Shown piece by piece: positions 10,861 through 22,600 of a stretch of 64,000 nucleotides of DNA. The position numbers were made by a program, and so were the translations under genes. Source of the stretch: Corallium rubrum (Eukaryota > Cnidaria > Anthozoa > Scleralcyonacea > Coralliidae); contig CAXIUP010000186.1 in NCBI GenBank assembly GCA_964035015.1, forward strand, positions 1-64,000. The letters are read 5' to 3'. The notes beneath the pieces are model-generated. The model did no database searches. It was given only the letters and a program-made list of their open reading frames with translations, and had not been told where the DNA came from. How positions within the stretch are numbered: the first letter of the stretch is position 1; each line of letters opens with the position of its first letter.

Positions 10861-11312
10861 CTCCAAACTCAGACCGTTTCGAGCATGCGCACTACTTAGT
10901 TTACAATCTCAGCACGGTGACAATCTCAGACCGCCACACCGGCACACTTTTTTTTTATTTTGCCAAAAGCAACCTCAAAAAGTTGGAATTCGACGGGGAA
11001 GGTCGTCTGAAAGGGTAAACTGTTTTTTTCCACTTTTCAAAGTATAAGCGGTCGGAAAATGGGTTTTGAGAAATATGGAAAATTAGCTGTCCCATAGGAG
11101 CTTGAATTTAATGAATACGCCGATAAATTGGAAATAGTTTAGGACTTGGGGGTGCCGGCACACTTTTTTTATTTTGCCAAAAACACCCTCAAAATGTTGG
11201 GATTCATCGGGAAAGGATGTTTGAAAGGGTGAACTCTTTTTTTCCATTTTTCAAAGTATAAGAAGACCGAAAAATGGGTTTTAAAAAGTACGGAAGATTT
11301 CTCCCTTTTCAA

Positions 11313-11480
11313 AACATCTCATATTGTTGGATTTAATATAAAAAACACAACCGACCTTTTACAGGTGGCGCCATGGAAATGTGGTTAGGGCAGGTGATTC
11401 ACTCAACCGTATGTGAGTTATCCCATTATGTGCAGGTGGTAAGGGAGACGGCCAATCATCTTTTAACCCATAAATTAGAG
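11313..11480 (+). mobile_element. SINE-like insertion in outer Polinton subterminal region
   Basis: About 165 bases are present here but absent from the equivalent place at the right end (between 58507 and 58500). The core 11361-11460 has TGGTTAGGGCAGGTG, which resembles a tRNA A box, and GTGAGTTATCCCA, which resembles a decayed B box, with tRNA-like spacing. No poly(A) or clear duplication is visible. A tRNA-derived SINE fragment is the best guess. Confidence 0.35.
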
Positions 11481-11483
11481 TTT

Positions 11484-11526
11484 TGGTTTTAGTTTTGGTT
11501 TTAGTTTTGGTTTTGGTTTTGGTTTC
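11484..11526 (+). repeat. GGTTTT/AGTTTT tract inside outer left end
   Basis: Seven to eight hexamers of GGTTTT or AGTTTT. The complementary CCAAAA/CTAAAA tract lies at the matching place on the right side (58466-58500). A shorter form occurs in the inner Polinton near 12632. It lies just 3' of convergent terminal genes. Confidence 0.8.
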
Positions 11527-11572
11527 TTGTACGCATGTGTAATTCCACGCCTCAGACAGCACATGCGTACAA
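11527..11572. other. Perfect 13-bp stem-loop between polymerase gene end and terminal repeat
   Basis: TTGTACGCATGTG (11527-11539) and its exact complement (11560-11572) are separated by 20 bases. It lies about 40 bases beyond the outer polymerase stop codon. It could act in 3'-end formation or be an unrelated hairpin; the inner copy has no equivalent. Confidence 0.5.
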
Positions 11573-11612
11573 ACCTCTGAGTTGTTTACTGTAGACTAAT
11601 TGTCAGTTTTGA

Positions 11613-12431
11613 TTAAATATTCTTATGTCCATACGCATAAGAATTAATTCCATCTTCCAGCAGGTATCTTTTGTCGTCAAAGCATGAGAGTGATATTTTA
11701 TTAATTTCATAACTACCCAGCTTATGTTTATCACTTCGGATGGTTCTCATTTTTTGAAACATTTGTTTTTTACCAAATAATGTGTCTTTGTAGTTTTTAT
11801 GTTTGATTTGTTTCTTAGTGACACTCTTTTTAATTCCCTTCGCGGTCTTACCACCTGCTCCGTTGTCTTTTAAATACGAATACATTTTACTTCTGAGACC
11901 AACGAACTCGACTATGGGAACGCCAGCCGCTTCGTCCTTCATCTTCCCAATAACCTTTTTGTTCGACTTGTTGTAGTAAGGTGAGCTCTCTGGATAGTCT
12001 GAATTGTCAAAGATATCTTTATCAGCCCAGAAGTCTTTGTAAACGTCTTCCGCCTCAATCTCATATGTCAGGCTGTGTCCGTATCTGTAAACAACAACTT
12101 AGCATTATTTTTATATTTCTTTAACACAGTAAGCCGGTCTGTTTAACGTAAGAACTTCTTTGATTTTGTGAACGGCAACCAGGTTTTCGTTGAATATTTT
12201 GGCGGACACGAAGGTTGGTTTGAAAGTCAGCTTTAACAGCTTTTCTTCACACGTGACCAACCGAACGTCTACACGCTTTCTCAGGTTCTCCATTGTTTTA
12301 CCGAAGACGCTGTTATTCATCAGCTTGAAGAAGTCCTTTTCGAAGGCGTTCCTGGCGGCGGTTCTCTTCACCGTGCTAAAGTCGATGTACTGCTTTAGCC
12401 AAGCCGACTGATTGAACAACAAAACTCGGTG
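11613..12431 (-). pseudogene. Outer Polinton DNA polymerase B, C-terminal part
   Basis: Minus-strand blocks carry the motif B region KKVHRVLLFNQS...MNNSVFGKTMENLRKR (from 12431 down) and the C-terminal region from MKDEAAGVPIVEF to SYAYGHKNI (11942-11613). Between them a deletion of about 20 codons after LTLNRPAY, plus frameshifts, damages the motif C region near 12080-12110. The N-terminal part resumes at 45184, beyond the inner Polinton, which inserted between palm motifs A and B. The matching inner copy is at 42480-43364. Confidence 0.88.
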
Positions 12432-12437
12432 GACTTT
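12432..12437. repeat. Target-site duplication GACTTT, inner Polinton, left
   Basis: GACTTT is repeated exactly at 45178-45183. In the intact inner polymerase gene the same sequence (AAAGTC on the coding strand) occurs once, near 42483-42488, confirming the duplication. Confidence 0.92.
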
Positions 12438-12817
12438 AGTAGTATAGGACTTGGGGGTACCAGCACACTTTTTTTTAGCCAAAAATAGCGCCAGAATGCT
12501 GGAATTTAACGGGAAAGGATGTTTGAAAGGGGTAACTTTTTTTTTTCAAATTTCAAAGTATAACCAGACGGGAAAATGGGTTTTAGGGATGCGACAGACC
12601 CTATTTTTCTAAAAACACCCCAGAGCGATCAAGGTTTTGGTTTTGAGACACACTTTACTTACTTCCCGATTTCTGTTCAGATAATTTTGTTTTGTGTTGG
12701 TACACATGTTTTCCCATAGTTATACCCCCGGATAGCAGTCCGAGACATGGTATATACGGTGTGATCATGGCCACAACTTTACCAACGTCACTTTTTAAAA
12801 GTTTGTCTTTTTGTAAT
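12438..12817. repeat. Inner Polinton left terminal inverted repeat
   Basis: It pairs with 44781-45177. The repeat reaches inward past the terminal gene's stop codon and includes the last 50 or so codons of the 195-aa gene. The two arms differ by a few substitutions and a 12-bp duplication in the right arm. Confidence 0.88.
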
Positions 12818-13242
12818 TCGTTGTCTAGCGCCTCAGAGCTTTCTACGGCGTCCAAACCACCGAGAACATTAGAGAATTTACTGATTAAAATATCAGTCAG
12901 GAATTCGTTAGCTCTTTCCATTCTTCTAGCCTCATATTCAGCGTACAGCTTATCCACAACCTTTACCGACGCTTTTCTGATGTAGTTGACCGACTGAGTT
13001 ACCTCACCATCCTCTGATAATTTTATCAGCTCACTTCCCTTCTTGTTGGTGTCATCGGTTGGTGGGGGTGTTGGGCTGGTTTCCTCAGTCTTTTTCAGAT
13101 CATTGACGAGCTCATCGATGAGGTTGGGGATTTCAGTCGGTATTTCCGTTTCTGGTTCCCCAACAGATGTCTCGACTGGTTCCGCAGCGGATACCCTGAT
13201 TTTTCCCCCAACTCTCACCGTTTTACTTTTCTTTTCGGCCAT
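12655..13242 (-). CDS. Polinton terminal 195-aa protein (inner copy), unknown function
   Basis: An open 195-residue frame, matched along its length by the outer copy at 57863-58447. The first 85 residues are Pro/Glu/Thr-rich and probably disordered (PTEIPNLIDELVNDL). Residues 90-145 look helical (KLYAEYEARRMERANEFL). Near the C-terminus a hydrophobic stretch with ITPYIPCLGLLSGG suggests membrane contact. It starts 5 bases after the ATPase stop, so the two probably share expression. The family recurs in Polintons by memory; its role is unknown. The last third lies inside the terminal repeat and is duplicated at the far end of the element. Confidence 0.75.
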   Translation of the reverse strand: MAEKKSKTVRVGGKIRVSAAEPVETSVGEPETEIPTEIPNLIDELVNDLKKTEETSPTPPPTDDTNKKGSELIKLSEDGEVTQSVNYIRKASVKVVDKLYAEYEARRMERANEFLTDILISKFSNVLGGLDAVESSEALDNELQKDKLLKSDVGKVVAMITPYIPCLGLLSGGITMGKHVYQHKTKLSEQKSGSK

Positions 13243-13467
13243 CTTACTATAAACCGGATTCTGGGATAACCACCTTATACGCGTATGGGTGCCTTAACAA
13301 TCTCAAGCCTAGCATATTTGGGGTTTTTTAACTTTTCGGTTACCTCCATAACCTCATTACGGTCTAAACCACCCAGGTAGTCATCAGTAATAACCTTCAT
13401 GTCTGTTTTGTTGGGGTTGTAGAACGTTACCAACTTACTGATATTCTCCCTATAAGGTTTTGTGATA

Positions 13468-15485
13468 CAGTACCGCTCAGAAATAACCTAACACTGCGGT
13501 TGCGGTTAACTGGCGGTTAGTTTGCGGTGCGGTTGCGGTTAACTGGCGGTTAGTTGGCGGTGCGGTTGCGGTTAACTGGCGGTTAACTGGCGGTTAGTTG
13601 GCGGTGCGGTTGCGGTGAGGTTGTTGTCGCTACGTGAACCGCAAGAGGGAAACCGCGGTTAACCGAACACCACGAGTACCGACTTATTCCGACTGCACAT
13701 GTAGCAATCTATTGCTAGCTAGGATAATCTATATATTAACGAACAATGCAACTAAGTAAAACGGCTTACGCAGACACACAAGGCTGTAGCGCTTTTTACG
13801 TAAACAACAAAGAAAGTTTTCAGTGCATGTCAGGTGATGAAAGCTGGACTAAACTTGAATATTAACTCATTCCTGTCCAAGGGTTTCCCCAGAGGTGAAT
13901 AAAATCGTCTGGCGTTAGCCAGAATAAAATACTAAAGACCGATTCGGATGGGAAAGAGTTAAAGTCCGTCGTTGTTAGTTGTTGACTTATTCGACAATTT
14001 GTATAACATTTCCGAAATTGTATAACATTCACGGCCAAGAATGGCAAGATTATTCGTCGATCAAATTGAATTTCACGTTTCACGAGCTAGCTACTATCGA
14101 CTATATATAATCAACGACAACGGGTAATTTAATCAAAAGACAAAAGCCATGACCAGCCGACAACTTCAGAAAGTATAATTTTTATTTTATGTATATGTTT
14201 AAAAACATATCCTATATATACTCCCATCTAATCAATTACCTTTTATTCTGAAGATGTTACATTTTCTTTAAACTTTTCTGTATTTATATCTTGAATTTAT
14301 TATGGGTTTCCATATCAAAATACTGAGCTGGGCTCTTATATTCATTTTGAGATTGCGCCGGAAAATCGATAGCGCCAAGCTATCTAATCATTGTGTAATG
14401 CAAGTAAAGCGAATATAGAAACGGAAAGATTAATGTTACCGAAACGACGAACTTATACTAACGAACTTACGGCCGTGATTGAATTTAAATTAAGTCGCTC
14501 AATCTGTAGATTTCGTTTTCCGCTTTGAATCAGACTAGGTTCTGTTAAGTATTGAAACCGCAGCTTTCTTTTAAACTTTAATCATTTGAGAGACTGAAAG
14601 ACTGAGAATGTCAACGACAATGCATCTTTCAGACGAGAAACATCAGTATGAATAAATTTTCCACGCCAGTTAAGTTTTCTTTCTAACCTTTTGCTCAAAA
14701 CTCAAAAGACTAAATAATGTCGGGCCTTGTGCTGGTTGTTGAAAAGATTTGACAAGCACTAAGTTCAAAATAAACCGTATTTCGCACGCATCATGTATTT
14801 TGTTAGCCTCTCGAATAAACTGGCAATAGCAAGCATTTTCGTGTTTCCAGCCAAGCTTGTCGCGTCTACTGTAACTCGGCGAATGGTGGCAAGTGAAACA
14901 TCCACGCTAGACTCCTCCGCCAGTTTCTCCTTTAATTCAGCAGCGGTTAGTTCATCATTTTCCGTCATCTTGCCATCGATAAATTGTATCAGCTCTTCAC
15001 TGAGTATTCGCTTTCTACCACTACGCGGCGCATCATCGAGACTACCACTTTGGCGATAGCGAGAGAGAAACAGACTCACAGCTGAGCGGGATGTTTTTAT
15101 CCCTTCCTCTCCGAGTAACTGAGTAATCTTCGTAACTGAAACGTTTGAGGAATACAAGGCAACAACTCGTTCTCTAGCGTAGCGAGATAGCCAATTTCCC
15201 ATTTCAAATTAGATGTCAGCACAACAGAGTGAACAGACTTGCCTTGCCTTCGAAAAATTAAGGACGCAAAACTTCGGAAATATGCGACTTTTTCTCGGTG
15301 TTACGAGAAGGTACGAACCTTGCGGCTTGGGCCGCAGCGGCTGCGGTTCGGTTAGGTTCGGTTACGGTTCAACCGCTGATCGACCGCCGATGGACCGCGG
15401 ATGACCCGCCGATGACCCGCCGATCGACCGCCGATCGACCGCCGATCGACCGCGGTTTTTGTTAGGTTACTTCTGAGCGGTACTG
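13468..15485 (-). mobile_element. Tc1/mariner-type element, non-autonomous, 2.0 kb
   Basis: The ends are CAGTACCGCTCAGAAATAACC and, in complement, the same with one mismatch (AAGT for AAAT). A duplicated TA flanks it (13466-13467 and 15486-15487). The outer ATPase gene at about 57640 shows the empty site. Only the DNA-binding head of a transposase remains. Both flanks carry GC-rich short repeats: GCGGTTAACTGGCGGTTA type at 13490-13620 and CGCCGATCGAC type at 15380-15460. Confidence 0.9.
14765..15202 (-). pseudogene. Tc1/mariner transposase, paired helix-turn-helix head only
   Basis: The frame starts MGNWLSRYARERVVALYSS. It contains two helix-turn-helix units joined by a basic linker (DDAPRSGRKRILSE), as in mariner/Tc1 transposases. 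After the second unit (LATIRR, about 14890) a single-base shift moves the family sequence KLGWKHENACYCQFIREANK into another frame. The DDE/D catalytic domain is entirely absent. It would bind ends but could not cut. Confidence 0.75.
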
Positions 15486-16297
15486 TAGCTGTTAGCTGTT
15501 GTGTGATTACGATAGTTGACAGATTGTAGTGTCGGGCGCTGAAGGCTAATTTAACCAATTCACTTGTTCTGTTTTTTACGGGTTGTCCCCTAGCACAGTC
15601 GTCGAGGACTATCAATGTTCTGGACCCCCTGAATATTTCGACAATGTGTTTTAGTATAGTTTCAACGTCGTCCTGACTACAATCCACAGCGATGAAGTCC
15701 GGGTCGGAGGTGTATTTCCAGGTGGTGTAGGTTTTATTCCAGCTGAACGTTGGGCAGAGCAGGACGATGTAGTCAAAGAACCCGAAGTCATCATCTTCTA
15801 ACATCTTCAGGAGATACCAGGTTTTCCCACAAGCCGTCATACCAACGACCAACATATGGAATGGGTGATCCGTTTAATATTGAATTGATTTTAGGTTTTT
15901 GTTTACCATATTTACCAAACCATCGCTCAACACAAAGATCCGACAGATTACATCAGCCGCGGTTGCCTTTTTGGTGATCTCGATTAGGACCCCAGACTGT
16001 GTATTAATGATTCTTTTCCCAGTCCCAACACTGTCACGATCCTCAATACTTCTCAAGTCAATCGCCAGGACGAAGGCGTCCTTGTAGAACTTTTGGATTG
16101 TCATAAACTGATCTGTGTTTTCCTTTCCACCGAACAGTCTTTTAGCTTCATCATAAAACCGACTCTTTGGGATCCCCTGACTGAAGACAGCGTTGGGTAC
16201 ACCCTCAATTGTTAGCTTAACACTTTCAATGTTTGGGTAGACGTATTCCTCACTATCAGTCCGGGTCTTATTTGTGAACATCATTACAATACCTTTC

Positions 16298-16305
16298 ATA
16301 GACTT
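16298..16305. repeat. Target-site duplication ATAGACTT, hAT, left
   Basis: The same 8 bases stand at 27132-27139. The outer capsid gene near 56816-56825 shows the empty site. Confidence 0.92.
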
Positions 16306-16608
16306 CAGAGGCGGACTGGCCCACCGGGATACCGGGAAATTTCCCGGTGCGCCCCTTTGTTTTGCGTTTCAGGCGCCCACAAAGACAAAATACAGCTCAT
16401 CAACGTAAATACAGTATTATGAAATACAGTTGTTACTAGTTACATTGCTAGGCTACTAGTCGTAATCTCCAAACACAATGATATACAATTTGTATTTTCT
16501 GAACTACTGACTCTGCATTAATTGTGTTATCTTTTCTTTGTTATTCACTCTTCATAAGATGTAACCTAATTATGTAATTTTTCTGGTATATAATAAATTA
16601 TGTAACTG

Positions 16609-19600
16609 TAAGACTAAGACTAAGACTAAGACTAAGACTAAGACTAAGACTAAGACTAAGACTAAGACTAAGACTAAGACTAAGACTAAGACTAAGACTA
16701 AGACTAAGACTAAGACTAAGACTAAGACTAAGACTAAGACTAAGACTAAGACTAAGACTAAGACTAAGACTAAGACTAAGACTAAGACTAAGACTAAGAC
16801 TAAGACTAAGACTAAGACTAAGACTAAGACTAAGACTAAGACTAAGACTAAGACTAAGACTAAGACTAAGACTAAGACTAAGACTAAGACTAAGACTAAG
16901 ACTAAGACTAAGACTAAGACTAAGACTAAGACTAAGACTAAGACTAAGACTAAGACTAAGACTAAGACTAAGACTAAGACTAAGACTAAGACTAAGACTA
17001 AGACTAAGACTAAGACTAAGACTAAGACTAAGACTAAGACTAAGACTAAGACTAAGACTAAGACTAAGACTAAGACTAAGACTAAGACTAAGACTAAGAC
17101 TAAGACTAAGACTAAGACTAAGACTAAGACTAAGACTAAGACTAAGACTAAGACTAAGACTAAGACTAAGACTAAGACTAAGACTAAGACTAAGACTAAG
17201 ACTAAGACTAAGACTAAGACTAAGACTAAGACTAAGACTAAGACTAAGACTAAGACTAAGACTAAGACTAAGACTAAGACTAAGACTAAGACTAAGACTA
17301 AGACTAAGACTAAGACTAAGACTAAGACTAAGACTAAGACTAAGACTAAGACTAAGACTAAGACTAAGACTAAGACTAAGACTAAGACTAAGACTAAGAC
17401 TAAGACTAAGACTAAGACTAAGACTAAGACTAAGAGTAAGACTAAGAGTAAGACTAAGAGTAAGACTAAGAGTAAGACTAAGAGTAAGACTAAGAGTAAG
17501 ACTAAGAGTAAGACTAAGAGTAAGACTAAGAGTAAGACTAAGAGTAAGACTAAGAGTAAGACTAAGAGTAAGACTAAGAGTAAGACTAAGAGTAAGACTA
17601 AGAGTAAGACTAAGAGTAAGACTAAGAGTAAGACTAAGAGTAAGACTAAGAGTAAGACTAAGAGTAAGACTAAGAGTAAGACTAAGAGTAAGACTAAGAG
17701 TAAGACTAAGAGTAAGACTAAGAGTAAGACTAAGAGTAAGACTAAGAGTAAGACTAAGAGTAAGACTAAGAGTAAGACTAAGAGTAAGACTAAGAGTAAG
17801 ACTAAGAGTAAGACTAAGAGTAAGACTAAGAGTAAGACTAAGAGTAAGACTAAGAGTAAGACTAAGAGTAAGACTAAGAGTAAGACTAAGAGTAAGACTA
17901 AGAGTAAGACTAAGAGTAAGACTAAGAGTAAGACTAAGAGTAAGACTAAGAGTAAGACTAAGAGTAAGACTAAGAGTAAGACTAAGAGTAAGACTAAGAG
18001 TAAGACTAAGAGTAAGACTAAGAGTAAGACTAAGAGTAAGACTAAGAGTAAGACTAAGAGTAAGACTAAGAGTAAGACTAAGAGTAAGACTAAGAGTAAG
18101 ACTAAGAGTAAGACTAAGAGTAAGACTAAGAGTAAGACTAAGAGTAAGACTAAGAGTAAGACTAAGAGTAAGACTAAGAGTAAGACTAAGAGTAAGACTA
18201 AGAGTAAGACTAAGAGTAAGACTAAGAGTAAGACTAAGAGTAAGACTAAGAGTAAGACTAAGAGTAAGACTAAGAGTAAGACTAAGAGTAAGACTAAGAG
18301 TAAGACTAAGAGTAAGACTAAGAGTAAGACTAAGAGTAAGACTAAGAGTAAGACTAAGAGTAAGACTAAGAGTAAGACTAAGAGTAAGACTAAGAGTAAG
18401 ACTAAGAGTAAGACTAAGAGTAAGACTAAGAGTAAGACTAAGAGTAAGACTAAGAGTAAGACTAAGAGTAAGACTAAGAGTAAGACTAAGAGTAAGACTA
18501 AGAGTAAGACTAAGAGTAAGACTAAGAGTAAGACTAAGAGTAAGACTAAGAGTAAGACTAAGAGTAAGACTAAGAGTAAGACTAAGAGTAAGACTAAGAG
18601 TAAGACTAAGAGTAAGACTAAGAGTAAGACTAAGAGTAAGACTAAGAGTAAGACTAAGAGTAAGACTAAGAGTAAGACTAAGAGTAAGACTAAGAGTAAG
18701 ACTAAGAGTAAGACTAAGAGTAAGACTAAGAGTAAGACTAAGAGTAAGACTAAGAGTAAGACTAAGAGTAAGACTAAGAGTAAGACTAAGAGTAAGACTA
18801 AGAGTAAGACTAAGAGTAAGACTAAGAGTAAGACTAAGAGTAAGACTAAGAGTAAGACTAAGAGTAAGACTAAGAGTAAGACTAAGAGTAAGACTAAGAG
18901 TAAGACTAAGAGTAAGACTAAGAGTAAGACTAAGAGTAAGACTAAGAGTAAGACTAAGAGTAAGACTAAGAGTAAGACTAAGAGTAAGACTAAGAGTAAG
19001 ACTAAGAGTAAGACTAAGAGTAAGACTAAGAGTAAGACTAAGAGTAAGACTAAGAGTAAGACTAAGAGTAAGACTAAGAGTAAGACTAAGAGTAAGACTA
19101 AGAGTAAGACTAAGAGTAAGACTAAGAGTAAGACTAAGAGTAAGACTAAGAGTAAGACTAAGAGTAAGACTAAGAGTAAGACTAAGAGTAAGACTAAGAG
19201 TAAGACTAAGAGTAAGACTAAGAGTAAGACTAAGAGTAAGACTAAGAGTAAGACTAAGAGTAAGACTAAGAGTAAGACTAAGAGTAAGACTAAGAGTAAG
19301 ACTAAGAGTAAGACTAAGAGTAAGACTAAGAGTAAGACTAAGAGTAAGACTAAGAGTAAGACTAAGAGTAAGACTAAGAGTAAGACTAAGAGTAAGACTA
19401 AGAGTAAGACTAAGAGTAAGACTAAGAGTAAGACTAAGAGTAAGACTAAGAGTAAGACTAAGAGTAAGACTAAGAGTAAGACTAAGAGTAAGACTAAGAG
19501 TAAGACTAAGAGTAAGACTAAGAGTAAGACTAAGAGTAAGACTAAGAGTAAGACTAAGAGTAAGACTAAGAGTAAGACTAAGAGTAAGACTAAGAGTAAG

Positions 19601-22600
19601 ACTAAGAGTAAGACTAAGAGTAAGACTAAGAGTAAGACTAAGAGTAAGACTAAGAGTAAGACTAAGAGTAAGACTAAGAGTAAGACTAAGAGTAAGACTA
19701 AGAGTAAGACTAAGAGTAAGACTAAGAGTAAGACTAAGAGTAAGACTAAGAGTAAGACTAAGAGTAAGACTAAGAGTAAGACTAAGAGTAAGACTAAGAG
19801 TAAGACTAAGAGTAAGACTAAGAGTAAGACTAAGAGTAAGACTAAGAGTAAGACTAAGAGTAAGACTAAGAGTAAGACTAAGAGTAAGACTAAGAGTAAG
19901 ACTAAGAGTAAGACTAAGAGTAAGACTAAGAGTAAGACTAAGAGTAAGACTAAGAGTAAGACTAAGAGTAAGACTAAGAGTAAGACTAAGAGTAAGACTA
20001 AGAGTAAGACTAAGAGTAAGACTAAGAGTAAGACTAAGAGTAAGACTAAGAGTAAGACTAAGAGTAAGACTAAGAGTAAGACTAAGAGTAAGACTAAGAG
20101 TAAGACTAAGAGTAAGACTAAGAGTAAGACTAAGAGTAAGACTAAGAGTAAGACTAAGAGTAAGACTAAGAGTAAGACTAAGAGTAAGACTAAGAGTAAG
20201 ACTAAGAGTAAGACTAAGAGTAAGACTAAGAGTAAGACTAAGAGTAAGACTAAGAGTAAGACTAAGAGTAAGACTAAGAGTAAGACTAAGAGTAAGACTA
20301 AGAGTAAGACTAAGAGTAAGACTAAGAGTAAGACTAAGAGTAAGACTAAGAGTAAGACTAAGAGTAAGACTAAGAGTAAGACTAAGAGTAAGACTAAGAG
20401 TAAGACTAAGAGTAAGACTAAGAGTAAGACTAAGAGTAAGACTAAGAGTAAGACTAAGAGTAAGACTAAGAGTAAGACTAAGAGTAAGACTAAGAGTAAG
20501 ACTAAGAGTAAGACTAAGAGTAAGACTAAGAGTAAGACTAAGAGTAAGACTAAGAGTAAGACTAAGAGTAAGACTAAGAGTAAGACTAAGAGTAAGACTA
20601 AGAGTAAGACTAAGAGTAAGACTAAGAGTAAGACTAAGAGTAAGACTAAGAGTAAGACTAAGAGTAAGACTAAGAGTAAGACTAAGAGTAAGACTAAGAG
20701 TAAGACTAAGAGTAAGACTAAGAGTAAGACTAAGAGTAAGACTAAGAGTAAGACTAAGAGTAAGACTAAGAGTAAGACTAAGAGTAAGACTAAGAGTAAG
20801 ACTAAGAGTAAGACTAAGAGTAAGACTAAGAGTAAGACTAAGAGTAAGACTAAGAGTAAGACTAAGAGTAAGACTAAGAGTAAGACTAAGAGTAAGACTA
20901 AGAGTAAGACTAAGAGTAAGACTAAGAGTAAGACTAAGAGTAAGACTAAGAGTAAGACTAAGAGTAAGACTAAGAGTAAGACTAAGAGTAAGACTAAGAG
21001 TAAGACTAAGAGTAAGACTAAGAGTAAGACTAAGAGTAAGACTAAGAGTAAGACTAAGAGTAAGACTAAGAGTAAGACTAAGAGTAAGACTAAGAGTAAG
21101 ACTAAGAGTAAGACTAAGAGTAAGACTAAGAGTAAGACTAAGAGTAAGACTAAGAGTAAGACTAAGAGTAAGACTAAGAGTAAGACTAAGAGTAAGACTA
21201 AGAGTAAGACTAAGAGTAAGACTAAGAGTAAGACTAAGAGTAAGACTAAGAGTAAGACTAAGAGTAAGACTAAGAGTAAGACTAAGAGTAAGACTAAGAG
21301 TAAGACTAAGAGTAAGACTAAGAGTAAGACTAAGAGTAAGACTAAGAGTAAGACTAAGAGTAAGACTAAGAGTAAGACTAAGAGTAAGACTAAGAGTAAG
21401 ACTAAGAGTAAGACTAAGAGTAAGACTAAGAGTAAGACTAAGAGTAAGACTAAGAGTAAGACTAAGAGTAAGACTAAGAGTAAGACTAAGAGTAAGACTA
21501 AGAGTAAGACTAAGAGTAAGACTAAGAGTAAGACTAAGAGTAAGACTAAGAGTAAGACTAAGAGTAAGACTAAGAGTAAGACTAAGAGTAAGACTAAGAG
21601 TAAGACTAAGAGTAAGACTAAGAGTAAGACTAAGAGTAAGACTAAGAGTAAGACTAAGAGTAAGACTAAGAGTAAGACTAAGAGTAAGACTAAGAGTAAG
21701 ACTAAGAGTAAGACTAAGAGTAAGACTAAGAGTAAGACTAAGAGTAAGACTAAGAGTAAGACTAAGAGTAAGACTAAGAGTAAGACTAAGAGTAAGACTA
21801 AGAGTAAGACTAAGAGTAAGACTAAGAGTAAGACTAAGAGTAAGACTAAGAGTAAGACTAAGAGTAAGACTAAGAGTAAGACTAAGAGTAAGACTAAGAG
21901 TAAGACTAAGAGTAAGACTAAGAGTAAGACTAAGAGTAAGACTAAGAGTAAGACTAAGAGTAAGACTAAGAGTAAGACTAAGAGTAAGACTAAGAGTAAG
22001 ACTAAGAGTAAGACTAAGAGTAAGACTAAGAGTAAGACTAAGAGTAAGACTAAGAGTAAGACTAAGAGTAAGACTAAGAGTAAGACTAAGAGTAAGACTA
22101 AGAGTAAGACTAAGAGTAAGACTAAGAGTAAGACTAAGAGTAAGACTAAGAGTAAGACTAAGAGTAAGACTAAGAGTAAGACTAAGAGTAAGACTAAGAG
22201 TAAGACTAAGAGTAAGACTAAGAGTAAGACTAAGAGTAAGACTAAGAGTAAGACTAAGAGTAAGACTAAGAGTAAGACTAAGAGTAAGACTAAGAGTAAG
22301 ACTAAGAGTAAGACTAAGAGTAAGACTAAGAGTAAGACTAAGAGTAAGACTAAGAGTAAGACTAAGAGTAAGACTAAGAGTAAGACTAAGAGTAAGACTA
22401 AGAGTAAGACTAAGAGTAAGACTAAGAGTAAGACTAAGAGTAAGACTAAGAGTAAGACTAAGAGTAAGACTAAGAGTAAGACTAAGAGTAAGACTAAGAG
22501 TAAGACTAAGAGTAAGACTAAGAGTAAGACTAAGAGTAAGACTAAGAGTAAGACTAAGAGTAAGACTAAGAGTAAGACTAAGAGTAAGACTAAGAGTAAG

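Larger units (their letters stand above)
7624..10938 (+). mobile_element. Ginger1 DNA transposon, internally deleted
   Basis: The ends are TGTGGCGGTCTGAGATTGT and its complement, and the inverted repeat continues imperfectly for about 35 bp. A 4-bp duplication CCGG flanks it (7620-7623 and 10939-10942). CCGG duplications and TGT-starting ends are diagnostic of Ginger1, whose transposase is related to Gypsy integrase. Inside are a two-exon integrase zinc-finger remnant and a PHD finger, but no DDE core. The target is the palindrome GTGCCGGCAC in the outer Polinton terminal repeat. Confidence 0.88.
7598..11322. repeat. Outer Polinton left terminal inverted repeat, split by Ginger1
   Basis: The repeat covers 7598-7623 plus 10939 to about 11322, roughly 0.41 kb once the Ginger1 element is removed. 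It holds two degenerate copies of one unit. Each copy starts near ACTTGGGGGTGCCGGCACAC and runs through a T-rich stretch and a TCAAAGTATAAG block. The second copy starts near 11149. Confidence 0.85.
13247..15873 (-). pseudogene. A32-like DNA-packaging ATPase (inner), split by Tc1/mariner
   Basis: FtsK/HerA-type packaging ATPase that would pump the element's DNA into capsids. The N-terminal part (15864-15488) has Walker A GMTACGKT, Walker B TLIVLDDC and the polar motif VITQQL. The C-terminal part (13465-13247) ends HPYAYKVVIPESG. A Tc1/mariner element sits between them at a duplicated TA. The start codon used by the outer copy is ACG here (15871-15873), so only the internal ATG at 15855 remains, five residues before the Walker A motif. 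It lies between the capsid-like and 195-aa genes on the same strand. Confidence 0.88.
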
